Assembly (NCBI GenBank): GCA_001940645.1
Contig: MDVS01000115.1
Location: 1-6,333 of the forward strand
Reading direction: 5' to 3'
From: Candidatus Heimdallarchaeota archaeon LC_3
GTDB lineage: Archaea; Asgardarchaeota; Heimdallarchaeia; Hodarchaeales; LC-3
Length of the DNA stretch: 6,333 nucleotides
Shown: one piece after another, positions 1 to 5,800 of the stretch
How the letters are laid out: each line of letters starts with the position of its first letter
Position numbering within the stretch: the first letter of the stretch is position 1
Program-made: the position numbers and the translations under genes
The notes under the pieces: model-generated
Database searches by the model: none
Told to the model about the DNA's origin: nothing
Seen by the model: only the letters and a program-made list of their open reading frames with translations

Positions 1-278
1 TCAATTATCATTTAATAAAAAAAACTGAATTAAATGTTAAAGAACTTAAAACCTATAAAATTGAAAAACTTGATTTATTTTATCTTTTATTAATACCTTT
101 AATCTGTTTTATTTTGTTTTTAAGTGCTTTAAGTGAATTAGTTTCCTTAACCAGCTTATCATCAGCACTTACCCTTACTTTTCCAGCTTCAATACTATTT
201 ATAGTATTTATAGGTTCTACCATAACAATTTTACTACTATATCTCTATTCCATTCGTGAATTAAAATTTTCAAATTAA
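1..278 (+). CDS. C-terminal part of a two-helix membrane protein (partial, start outside window)
   Basis: The reading frame is open from the left edge (first full codon at position 3) to a TAA at 276-278, giving the last 91 residues of a protein whose start lies outside the window. The visible part begins with a polar, Lys-rich stretch of about 22 residues. Two hydrophobic segments follow, at about residues 25-43 (rich in Leu, Ile and Phe, containing SALSEL at its end) and about 61-82 (PASILFIVFIG to the LLLYLY stretch). A short basic tail ends in FSN. This pattern is a hairpin of two transmembrane helices. I do not recognise a family. The next gene starts 22 bases after the stop on the same strand, so co-transcription is likely. 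Membrane location is inferred from hydrophobicity alone. Confidence 0.7.
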   Translation, partial: NYHLIKKTELNVKELKTYKIEKLDLFYLLLIPLICFILFLSALSELVSLTSLSSALTLTFPASILFIVFIGSTITILLLYLYSIRELKFSN

Positions 279-300
279 AGAATCAATCTGATCCTAAATC

Positions 301-543
301 ATGTGTGAAATTTATTCAACTCATTGGTCTGATTATACCCGTTCTTGGAGTTTACCAAGAATTGTAACTTCACTTAGTCGTGATCTTGGTCTACCTTATG
401 CTTATTTCAAAGCTAAAAACTATTTAGACGCTAACAAACTATTAAAACAACTACCACCCTTGAAAGGTGTTTATGATAAGGGATATTATCCTAAATGGTT
501 TCAATTAGGATCTTACAAAGAATTAGAACCAATAACAAACTAA
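301..543 (+). CDS. 80-aa protein of unknown function
   Basis: The ORF opens at ATG 301, the only start in frame, and ends at TAA 541-543. The start is preceded by TGATCC (289-294), which matches the part of the 16S rRNA 3' end just beyond the core anti-Shine-Dalgarno, so it is a plausible but weak ribosome site. The protein begins MCEIYSTHWSD and is aromatic-rich (many Tyr and Trp), with a soluble, mixed alpha/beta-like composition and no membrane helix. A segment around residues 20-38 (RIVTSLSRDLGLPYAYFKA) looks helical and amphipathic. I recognise no family or catalytic motif. Codon use resembles its neighbours. It is the first gene of a closely spaced run, and the next ORF starts 12 bases after its stop. 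Confidence 0.65.
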   Translation: MCEIYSTHWSDYTRSWSLPRIVTSLSRDLGLPYAYFKAKNYLDANKLLKQLPPLKGVYDKGYYPKWFQLGSYKELEPITN

Positions 544-555
544 GAGAACCCTATT

Positions 556-711
556 ATGTGTAATGATAATTTTATGTTTAATCGAGATCCAATAAAAGCA
601 GTGTGTCATTGCTGTTTTTCTAAATTACTCATAATGATTTTTGTTACAAATATAGAGAAAGAAGATCGTAAATATTTTCAAAAAATTTATAATGACGGAG
701 CTAAATCATGA
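556..711 (+). CDS. 51-aa small Cys-containing protein
   Basis: A short ORF runs from ATG 556 to TGA 709-711. It is supported mainly by architecture: it fills the gap between two better ORFs, starts 12 bases after the previous stop, and its TGA overlaps the next ATG in an ATGA arrangement typical of translational coupling. The protein has Cys at positions 2, 17, 19 and 20 (AVCHCCFSK), a hydrophobic patch (LLIMIFV, about residues 24-30) and a charged C-terminal half. The CHCC cluster could be half of a zinc site, but there is no second knuckle, so it would need a partner or a dimer. No strong Shine-Dalgarno is present (AGAG at 544-547). The function is unknown. Confidence 0.5.
   Translation: MCNDNFMFNRDPIKAVCHCCFSKLLIMIFVTNIEKEDRKYFQKIYNDGAKS
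697..700 (+). promoter_or_regulatory. Shine-Dalgarno GGAG for the 129-aa zinc-ribbon gene
   Basis: GGAG lies seven bases upstream of ATG 708, inside the end of the preceding ORF. It is the clearest ribosome-binding site of the small-gene run and supports the choice of ATG 708 as the start. Confidence 0.6.
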
Positions 712-1097
712 ATACTATCCATTTAATTGATAATCGTAATTTTTTAAGAAAAATTCTTGATAATTTCCAACTCTGGAAATATCGAATATTCCATAATCAC
801 AAAGAATGTATTTTTGAGGAAAGTTTGTTAGCAAATTATCAAAAAAGCAATTGTTTAGACCTTATAACTGATTATCATAAAGAAATCGAAGATATAAGTG
901 ATATTTTAAAGAATATTGAGCAAAGGATTTGTAAAAACTGTCTAAAACGATTTTCTTGCGATTGCAATAAAAATCCAGAAGATTCACTCTACTGGTGTTT
1001 CAATTGTAAACGGATAACAATTTTCAATCAAAAACAGACTGGAGAAGACAGTTACAACGTAACTTGTCTTAGATGTAAAAATATTGAGAATTATTAG
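708..1097 (+). CDS. 129-aa zinc-ribbon protein
   Basis: The start is ATG 708, overlapping the previous stop (ATGA) and carrying a good GGAG site. Residues 1-72 are mostly charged and helical (for example the YHKEIEDISDILKNIEQ stretch at 56-72) and may form a coiled or helical bundle. Residues 73-129 hold eight cysteines as C75-x2-C78, C84-x-C86, C97-x2-C100 and C120-x2-C123. The last two pairs have the spacing of a classic zinc ribbon, and the first two could bind a second zinc ion. Such small zinc-ribbon proteins in archaeal viruses and plasmids are usually assumed to bind nucleic acids or act as transcription adaptors. That role is inference, as I recognise no specific family. The tandem RHH gene follows after 14 bases. 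Confidence 0.75.
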   Translation: MNTIHLIDNRNFLRKILDNFQLWKYRIFHNHKECIFEESLLANYQKSNCLDLITDYHKEIEDISDILKNIEQRICKNCLKRFSCDCNKNPEDSLYWCFNCKRITIFNQKQTGEDSYNVTCLRCKNIENY

Positions 1098-1101
1098 TTA
1101 A

Positions 1102-1119
1102 AAGTGATTTTATGCTTAA
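1102..1119 (+). repeat. 18-bp direct repeat, copy 1 (spans the RHH gene start)
   Basis: AAGTGATTTTATGCTTAA occurs here and again, identically, at 1510-1527. Each copy contains a GTGAT ribosome-site-like element, a TTT spacer and the ATG of a gene followed by CTT. This copy supplies the start of the tandem RHH gene (ATG 1112). Confidence 0.85.
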
Positions 1120-1507
1120 AAATGAACCTATAAAAAAATACATACCAGGATATTATCGTTTTACTCACACCAAAAGTAATACAAGCTCCATTGGTCGTAA
1201 AGGTATTATAACAACTTTTAAAATTGAAAGAGAATTACTAGATAAAATTGACGATTTAATAGATAAGAAATATATTTTTTCGCGTTCAATGTTCGTTCAA
1301 ATCGCTTTAATTCATTTTTTAATGTATGATAATAAAAAAGTTACAAATTCAAATCTCCGAGAAAAAAGTAAACATAAAAAAATCTCTATGAGTCTTACAA
1401 TTCCTTATTCATTGTATAAAAAAATCTACAAGTCAAAAAATAGATCATATTTAATTAGAGAAGCAACTAAAAGACTACTAAGAGATTTTGAATCAAATTT
1501 AATATAA
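1112..1507 (+). CDS. Tandem ribbon-helix-helix DNA-binding protein (131 aa), probable transcription regulator
   Basis: The start at ATG 1112 is supported by GTGAT three bases before the spacer-ATG, which matches the extended archaeal/bacterial Shine-Dalgarno. The protein shows two ribbon-helix-helix-like units in one chain. Unit 1 spans about residues 32-70: beta strand ITTFKI, helix ERELLDKIDDLIDKKY, turn with SRS, helix MFVQIALIHFL. Unit 2 spans about residues 89-126: strand KISMSLTIP, helix YSLYKKIYKSK, turn NRS, helix YLIREATKRLLRDF. RHH proteins normally dimerise so that two strands form the DNA-reading ribbon, and a fused pair could do this as a monomer. A basic N-terminal arm of about 30 residues precedes them. 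The likely role is repression of genes on this element, possibly its own run; that role is inferred. The family assignment rests on pattern, not on a search. Confidence 0.7.
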   Translation: MLKNEPIKKYIPGYYRFTHTKSNTSSIGRKGIITTFKIERELLDKIDDLIDKKYIFSRSMFVQIALIHFLMYDNKKVTNSNLREKSKHKKISMSLTIPYSLYKKIYKSKNRSYLIREATKRLLRDFESNLI

Positions 1508-1509
1508 TT

Positions 1510-1527
1510 AAGTGATTTTATGCTTAA
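1510..1527 (+). repeat. 18-bp direct repeat, copy 2 (spans the start of the 51-aa ORF)
   Basis: This is the exact second copy of the 18-mer at 1102-1119. It lies just after the RHH stop and supplies the GTGAT site and ATG 1520 of the next ORF. The two copies are 408 bases apart, so the RHH gene sits between them as a clean unit. Confidence 0.85.
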
Positions 1528-1675
1528 CACATGGTTAATCCCCTCAAGTTCTCACCGATCTGATGTTAACAGAGACTGGGATTATTTGGTTTTTGAATTC
1601 TCCAACTCACAAGAAAAATCAAAGCTTGAAAAATTCAATCCAAAACAAAAACGAGATGAAATAATATGGCTGTAA
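1520..1675 (+). CDS. 51-aa protein of unknown function
   Basis: The ORF runs from ATG 1520 to TAA 1673-1675. It uses the same GTGAT-TTT-ATG start signal as the RHH gene, 12 bases after that gene's stop, and its end overlaps the next gene by 10 bases (ATG 1666), which suggests coupling. The protein begins MLNTWLIPSSSHRSD, followed by an aromatic stretch with DWDYLVFEF, then a Lys/Gln/Glu-rich tail. The opening 'TWLIPSS' is loosely reminiscent of the first strand of EVE/PUA-like modules, but the chain is far too short for that fold, so it is either a distinct small protein or a truncated remnant. I recognise no family. Confidence 0.5.
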   Translation: MLNTWLIPSSSHRSDVNRDWDYLVFEFSNSQEKSKLEKFNPKQKRDEIIWL

Positions 1676-2076
1676 GTGCAGTAAAAGCAATAAAAGATAG
1701 TGAGCTTCTAGAAGCTCTTAGACAACAATCAGTAGTTTTCAGAGCTAAAGCTATTGAATATGTTCCCGTAAAGATTCATGATTGGTTCCAAGCTGGTGAA
1801 CCCGATAAAGACGGTATTCAACACCAACCTATAGAAGTTTTCTATGAAGGTGAAGAAACAGTAACAAAATTGATTCTTAAAGGTGTTGAAACTATTAAGG
1901 AAGTTCTTGGTGAACATAAAAAAGCTAAAAATGGTAATTATAAATTTTCAAAGGTCGATTATGAGACCGATGAAGAATCTGGTAAAGAATATCCAGTTAG
2001 AATGAAAGGCCCTGTCCAACCAAAAGATGAATTAGGAAGAATCTTCTTTCAAATTGGAAAAAATAGCGAAACTTAG
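1666..2076 (+). CDS. 136-aa acidic/basic soluble protein, unknown function
   Basis: The ORF runs from ATG 1666 to TAG 2074-2076; a GAGATGA sequence about 10 bases upstream may serve as a weak ribosome site. The protein begins MAVSAVKAIKDSELLEALRQ and contains DWFQAGEPDKDG (about 39-50), a helical stretch around 64-85 and a C-terminal GRIFFQIGKNSE. There is no Cys, no membrane helix and no signal peptide. It is highly charged and Glu/Lys-rich. The DNA looks somewhat less AT-rich and uses a broader set of codons than its neighbours, as often seen for a well-expressed protein such as a structural or single-strand DNA-binding protein. That is inference; no motif identifies it. It is the last gene of the close-packed run. 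Confidence 0.8.
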   Translation: MAVSAVKAIKDSELLEALRQQSVVFRAKAIEYVPVKIHDWFQAGEPDKDGIQHQPIEVFYEGEETVTKLILKGVETIKEVLGEHKKAKNGNYKFSKVDYETDEESGKEYPVRMKGPVQPKDELGRIFFQIGKNSET

Positions 2077-2157
2077 CAGATCAATTGCTTAAAAGAAGAT
2101 TCTTATATTCATTTATTTTCTTTACTTCTTAAATTTTTCTAAAATGGAATTATTATA
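2077..2157. other. Intergenic gap with possible T-rich terminator
   Basis: No gene is supported here. Starting at the stop codon, TTAGCA (2073-2078) can pair imperfectly with TGCTTAA (2086-2092) around a short loop. AAGAA and TTCTT form another small inverted pair just after it. A pyrimidine-rich tract follows to about 2140, ending in TTTTTCT. This could terminate the upstream run, T-rich tracts being sufficient in archaea, but the signal is weak. The 12-mer GCAGATCAATTG at 2076-2087 recurs at 2613-2624 in the structured RNA. Confidence 0.25.
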
Positions 2158-2253
2158 ATGTTATTATTAAATAATTGCTGTAATCACTATGAAAAGCTTA
2201 GTATTAATTTTCCTCTAAAAAAACAATATGAAATTATAAAAAAAATAAATTAA
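2158..2253 (+). CDS. Possible 31-aa micro-ORF
   Basis: The ORF runs from ATG 2158 to TAA 2251-2253 and encodes a peptide starting MLLLNNCCNHYEKL and ending in a Lys/Ile-rich tail. The CC-x-H cluster recalls the CHCC cluster of the 51-aa ORF at 556, but this may be chance. Only a weak GGA lies upstream. Its first bases form an imperfect repeat with 2559-2579. It may be real, a remnant, or chance in AT-rich DNA. Confidence 0.25.
   Translation: MLLLNNCCNHYEKLSINFPLKKQYEIIKKIN
2161..2185 (+). repeat. Imperfect direct repeat, copy 1
   Basis: TTATTATTAA followed by AT and AATTGCTGTAATC matches 2559-2579, which lacks four bases in the middle. The exact shared core is the 14-mer TAATTGCTGTAATC (2172-2185 and 2566-2579). 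The shared AT-rich part could arise by chance; the TTGCTGTAATC part is less likely to. Confidence 0.45.
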
Positions 2254-2279
2254 ATGATCATTCTGACAGGTTATTAAAA

Positions 2280-2519
2280 ATGGTAGACAAAGAGCAATTA
2301 AATTGTTTTTGCGGAAATGACAGTTTTAAGATAAAATCAGAAACATCAATTATTGCATGTATTAGATGTAATCAAGAACTTTCATGGATTACATGGTGGT
2401 CTGAATGCACTAATTGCAAATATATTGAACCGTTAATCTCAAACAAAAAAGAAAAATTCATCAATGAGGAATTTAAACATTTTAGGCTCGATTTAAGAGA
2501 TCAAGAAAGCGGAAAATAG
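2280..2519 (+). CDS. 79-aa zinc-ribbon protein
   Basis: The ORF runs from ATG 2280 to TAG 2517-2519. It has three Cys pairs: C9-x-C11, C27-x2-C30 and C43-x2-C46, with CFCGND, IACIRC and SECTNC as local contexts. The first two pairs have the layout of a compact zinc ribbon, with the beta-hairpin DSFKIKSETSI between them. The third pair may cap a second site or swap. A WITWW aromatic stretch lies at 36-40, and the C-terminal third is charged and probably helical. An AGGT sequence about 10 bases upstream is a weak ribosome site. The likely role is nucleic-acid binding or adaptor function, by analogy with other small zinc ribbons; the specific role is unknown. It is the last gene before the structured RNA and polymerase. 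Confidence 0.7.
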   Translation: MVDKEQLNCFCGNDSFKIKSETSIIACIRCNQELSWITWWSECTNCKYIEPLISNKKEKFINEEFKHFRLDLRDQESGK

Positions 2520-2558
2520 AACTGAATAACAAAAGTCGATAAAACAATGAATTTAAAT

Positions 2559-2579
2559 TTATTATTAATTGCTGTAATC
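2559..2579 (+). repeat. Imperfect direct repeat, copy 2
   Basis: This is the second copy of the element at 2161-2185, with a four-base deletion relative to copy 1. It lies about 30 bases upstream of the closing helix of the structured RNA, so it may fall in or near the promoter of the polymerase transcript. An AT-rich TTTAAATTTATT just before it (2551-2562) could serve as an archaeal TATA-like element, but this is a weak guess. Confidence 0.4.
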
Positions 2580-2610
2580 CTAGTTTGTAAACATAAATGG
2601 TTATTGGCTA

Positions 2611-2867
2611 GGGCAGATCAATTGACTGGTTTTTTTTCTTTCCAGTATAAAAAAAAGTCAAAATCGACACAACCCTTGGCTACTTGTAGCATTGTTGAGA
2701 ATCTAACGTTTCTGGCGGTTAGACGCTGACTCACGTTAAGAGTCTTCCCGGCAAGGTTTACTCCTTACTTGTCTGAACAGAAAAGGAGCGACAGTCAGAA
2801 AAAGCTCATTTTGGTTGAATGAGTTCAAGTAGTTGATCTGATTTTCCCATTTAATTTTAGACTGTCG
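2611..2867 (+). ncRNA. Pseudoknotted structured RNA, leader of the polymerase gene (no family recognised)
   Basis: This gene-free stretch is locally GC-rich (29 of 60 bases at 2701-2760) in very AT-rich DNA and is full of complementary segments. Closing helix P1 pairs CAGATCAA (2614-2621) with TTGATCTG (2833-2840), plus GGG 2611-2613 with CCC 2846-2848 across a five-base bulge. P2 pairs CTACTTG (2680-2686) with CAAGTAG (2826-2832), directly abutting P1. Local hairpins are 2625-2629/2642-2646 (U-rich loop), 2702-2707/2718-2723, 2728-2732/2740-2744, 2761-2766/2783-2788 and 2803-2810/2818-2825; the last ends exactly where P2 begins. The pseudoknot pairs CGACAGTC (2789-2796) with GACTGTCG (2860-2867), crossing P1 and P2. 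GCTA/TAGC (2679-2682/2687-2690) is an alternative to P2. Its 3' end touches the polymerase Shine-Dalgarno, so a cis-acting control element is likely. It could also be a separate RNA or part of a replication origin. Pairings were found by eye, not by folding software. Confidence 0.7.
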
Positions 2868-2868
2868 T

Positions 2869-2873
2869 AGGAG
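2869..2873 (+). promoter_or_regulatory. Shine-Dalgarno AGGAG of the polymerase gene, possibly masked by the leader
   Basis: AGGAG lies nine bases before TTG 2883, separated from it by a run of eight T. An in-frame TAG at 2868-2870 lies just upstream, so translation must start after it, and TTG 2883 is the only reasonable start before ATG 3258. The pseudoknot strand ends at 2867, one base away. ACTCCT (2760-2765) in the leader is complementary to AGGAGT (2869-2874), and the same leader segment can instead pair with AAGGAG (2783-2788). Occlusion of the ribosome site is therefore possible. Confidence 0.6.
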
Positions 2874-2882
2874 TTTTTTTTA

Positions 2883-5800
2883 TTGGTTGGAGCTAAACCT
2901 TTTCCAAATTGGGCTAAAGAAGATTATACTGAAAATGAAAAAAATGTAAAGAAATTTGGTCCTAAACCTTTTCCAGATTGGGCTATTGAGAAGAAATCTA
3001 ATTCTATTTTTCCCGATTGGGCTATTGAACCCACTAGAAGTAAAAATAGACGTAAAAAGAAAGATTGGAATGAACTTACTTCTATTGAAATTTATAATTA
3101 TCGTAAAACTTGGTTACTCAGGCATGGATATAAAAAACTACTTGATTATGAATCTAGTCCAAGTTTAGTTTATCATATTTACGATCAAGTTAAATATATT
3201 CTCAGAGTGTATAAAAAACTCATTTCTCCAGATAAATTAGGCGAAAATATTCTTTTAATGCGAGAATTTGAAGAAGAAAAGAAAATTCGTGAAACTGCTA
3301 CCTGGTTTGTTGAACAATATTCTAATAATATTTTACCAATTAATTTTCCTCAAAACTTTGAACTTCCTAAAGCTTCAGATTTTAACTTTCCTAAATATGC
3401 TGAATCTGATAAATACGTCTTATCTCACATATTTTTTGATATTGAGAACAAAGTTCAAGATCAAACTCCCTTAAAATTAGGAGTATTTAATTTAGAAGCT
3501 GGTAGAGTTATTTTAGGTTTTTGGGATAAATCCCGAAAAGAAACTCTTGTTATTCCTATTGCTCCTAATATTTATTACATTGAAACTCCTAATCTCATGG
3601 AAGCTTTGTTATTAGCTGATATTGAAACTGTTTTAGCTGTTATTTCCACTTCTGCTTTAATGTCTGGTCATAATAATCTCATTTCTTTATTTGATAATAA
3701 CGAATTTAACATTTTTCGATTAATCCTTATTAATCCAAAATTGTATGAAGAAATCCTCTGTGGAGTTCCTCAAAGACGTTCTCTTTGGATAGGACATAAT
3801 CTTAATTTTGATATAAACATGATTCATCATACAGCTCAGAAAGTAAAAAATATTCTCCCAACTTTACCCGATTTCAGAGTTAATCAAATCTCTTTATTCA
3901 TGGGTCAACCTCAAGAATCAAATGATAATGAAACCAACACTAAAGCTGTTGCTTATACCATAAAATTAGGTAATACTGTGGCTGGTTTTCGTTCACGAAT
4001 CAATTTTAATCCAGATTTGGGAGCTAAAGGCATTCCAACAATGACATTACATCCTCTTCAAGAAAAAACTTTTTCCTATATTTGGGTCCTCGATACTTTT
4101 ATTCTAAGTTTAGCTTTACAAAATCCCAAACACTCCCTTAAAGAACTATCCAAAGGCACTAAATACGAAAAATTGGATTCTAATTATCTTTTTACTGAAG
4201 AAGATTTTATTATTAACGAAAATTCTACTGATTTAAGTAAAGCGGATGAATATTTATGTCGTGATCTTTTCGCTACTTGTGCTGTTTGTGAAAAGTTAAT
4301 GCAGACTCTTAACTATCCCGAATTAGCCAAACTACTTGATATTATTTTTTCTTTCTCAATCAAACCTGTTGCAGCTAGTACATTTTCCACAGCAACAATT
4401 GCTAAAAGAGTTATTTTTGCTAATTTAGAAAAAAAAACTGGATTAACTAAAAAACAAATCGAAAATAATATCATTTCTGAAAGAAAATACCAAAAAAATT
4501 GGGAAAAAGTCAATAATGGAGGAAGAAATGAGTTATTTGTTCATGGAGCTGTTTTCTCAACTCCAGAAGAACCTATTCTCTATCCTGATTTTGAACAATT
4601 ATATCCAAGTATTGCACGATGCACTTATGCTGACGATCAATATACTTTGGCTTCTAAAAAAGAATTAAGCGAAAAATATGTTTATGATATAGAATCTCTA
4701 CAAAGAGATTTCTGGAAAAATGTTAAAATTATTGTTGAATGTATGAAACATTTACAACCACTTCCAGATAATATATTTAGACCTCTTATTGGCACTGCTA
4801 CCATTAATACTAATGAAGTTAAGTTATTCTTTCGTGGAACTACTCCAGCTAAAAGAAAATGTGATGAATACGTTGAAGGTATCGTTCATAGAAACTTAAT
4901 TTCAATTACAAGCGCTGTCGTAAGAGCAATAATTGAAGACAAACACGAAATTAGTTATTTGAAAAAAAGAATTATCTTTCTTAAAACTCAAAGAATTGAT
5001 TTTGACTATGACCCTCCAGCATTTGGAGAAGAATTTTTTACTAAAATTGTTGGATTAAGGCGTGAAAAGAAAAAAGAAATTATGTCTGATGGAAGTATTG
5101 GTAATCCCATTGAAAAAATGCTAAAATACACCAATGTTTCTGGTTTTGGGATCTCTGGCGAAGGAATTCGAAAAGAAGATTATACTGGTAAACTCAATAT
5201 TCCTTCAATATTTGGTTCAATTACTGCTGGAAGTGAATTCTTAACATCTATTGCCGAAATGACATTTAAATATTATGATAATCTTTCTCTTTACACCGAT
5301 ACTGATTCTGATTTGGTTAAAGGTCAGAAAAAAATTATTGATAAAATTTTAACTCTTTTTGCTAATATTAGCGAATTAAAATATGAAACTGATTATGGAG
5401 AAATCTTAGCAATTTATATTGCCAAAAAAAAGAAATATGGAATTCTTGCAAAAAATATTAATACTAAGAAACTTCCTTTTCTAAAATTTGTTGATGAAAA
5501 TGATCAAGAATTATTTATTACTGGTAAAACTCATGGAATAAGTCAATATCCCTCTTATCCTTTTGAACAAAGCATTTTCAATATTTATAAAGACATATTG
5601 TATTCAAAAACAAAAGTTAATACAGCGATTCAAAATCATAAAAACAAATTTCCTTTATTTTCTAAATTATCTTATAATAAAGATAAAAATTCTAAAATCA
5701 GAGGTATTTTACCCTTCTTTAACAAATCTATAACCAGAAATTTTAAAAAGCAAAAGAAAATTTATTCTGTTACCTTTCCTCACCCTAATTCTTTTATAAA

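Noticed and set aside
1729..1917. 62-aa minus-strand ORF
   Set aside because: It is the antisense shadow of the well-supported 136-aa gene, Phe/Asn-rich from reversed Lys/Glu codons, with no ribosome site.
2547..2729. 60-codon ORF (MNLNLLLIAVILVC start) in the polymerase leader
   Set aside because: It lacks a ribosome site, and its second half runs through the GC-rich hairpins of the structured RNA and reads as unstructured, low-plausibility protein. A translated leader peptide cannot be excluded, but the RNA explains the sequence better.
2728..2744. tRNA anticodon arm: 5-bp stem, 7-base loop ACGTTAA with a GTT anticodon (Asn)
   Set aside because: The base before the anticodon is C instead of the nearly invariant T, and no acceptor stem, proper D arm or TTC-type T arm can be placed at the right distances.
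2768..2815. Small self-cleaving ribozyme (CTGA and GAAA segments suggested a hammerhead)
   Set aside because: CTGAACA departs from the CUGANGA core, and the three helices do not close around the required core residues.
2600..2885. Group I or group II intron interrupting the polymerase gene
   Set aside because: No conserved group I core (P/Q/R/S) or group II domain V was seen, and the ORF upstream of the RNA does not look like a polymerase exon. The polymerase has its own ribosome site and start after the RNA.
2956..3474. Two plus-strand ORFs (2956-3168 and 3268-3474) in another frame
   Set aside because: They are out-of-frame shadows within the N-terminal part of the polymerase, whose own frame carries the Exo I motif through this stretch.
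4313..4513. 66-aa minus-strand hydrophobic ORF
   Set aside because: It lies wholly antisense to the polymerase between Exo III and motif A. Its hydrophobicity is a by-product of reading AT-rich sense codons backward.
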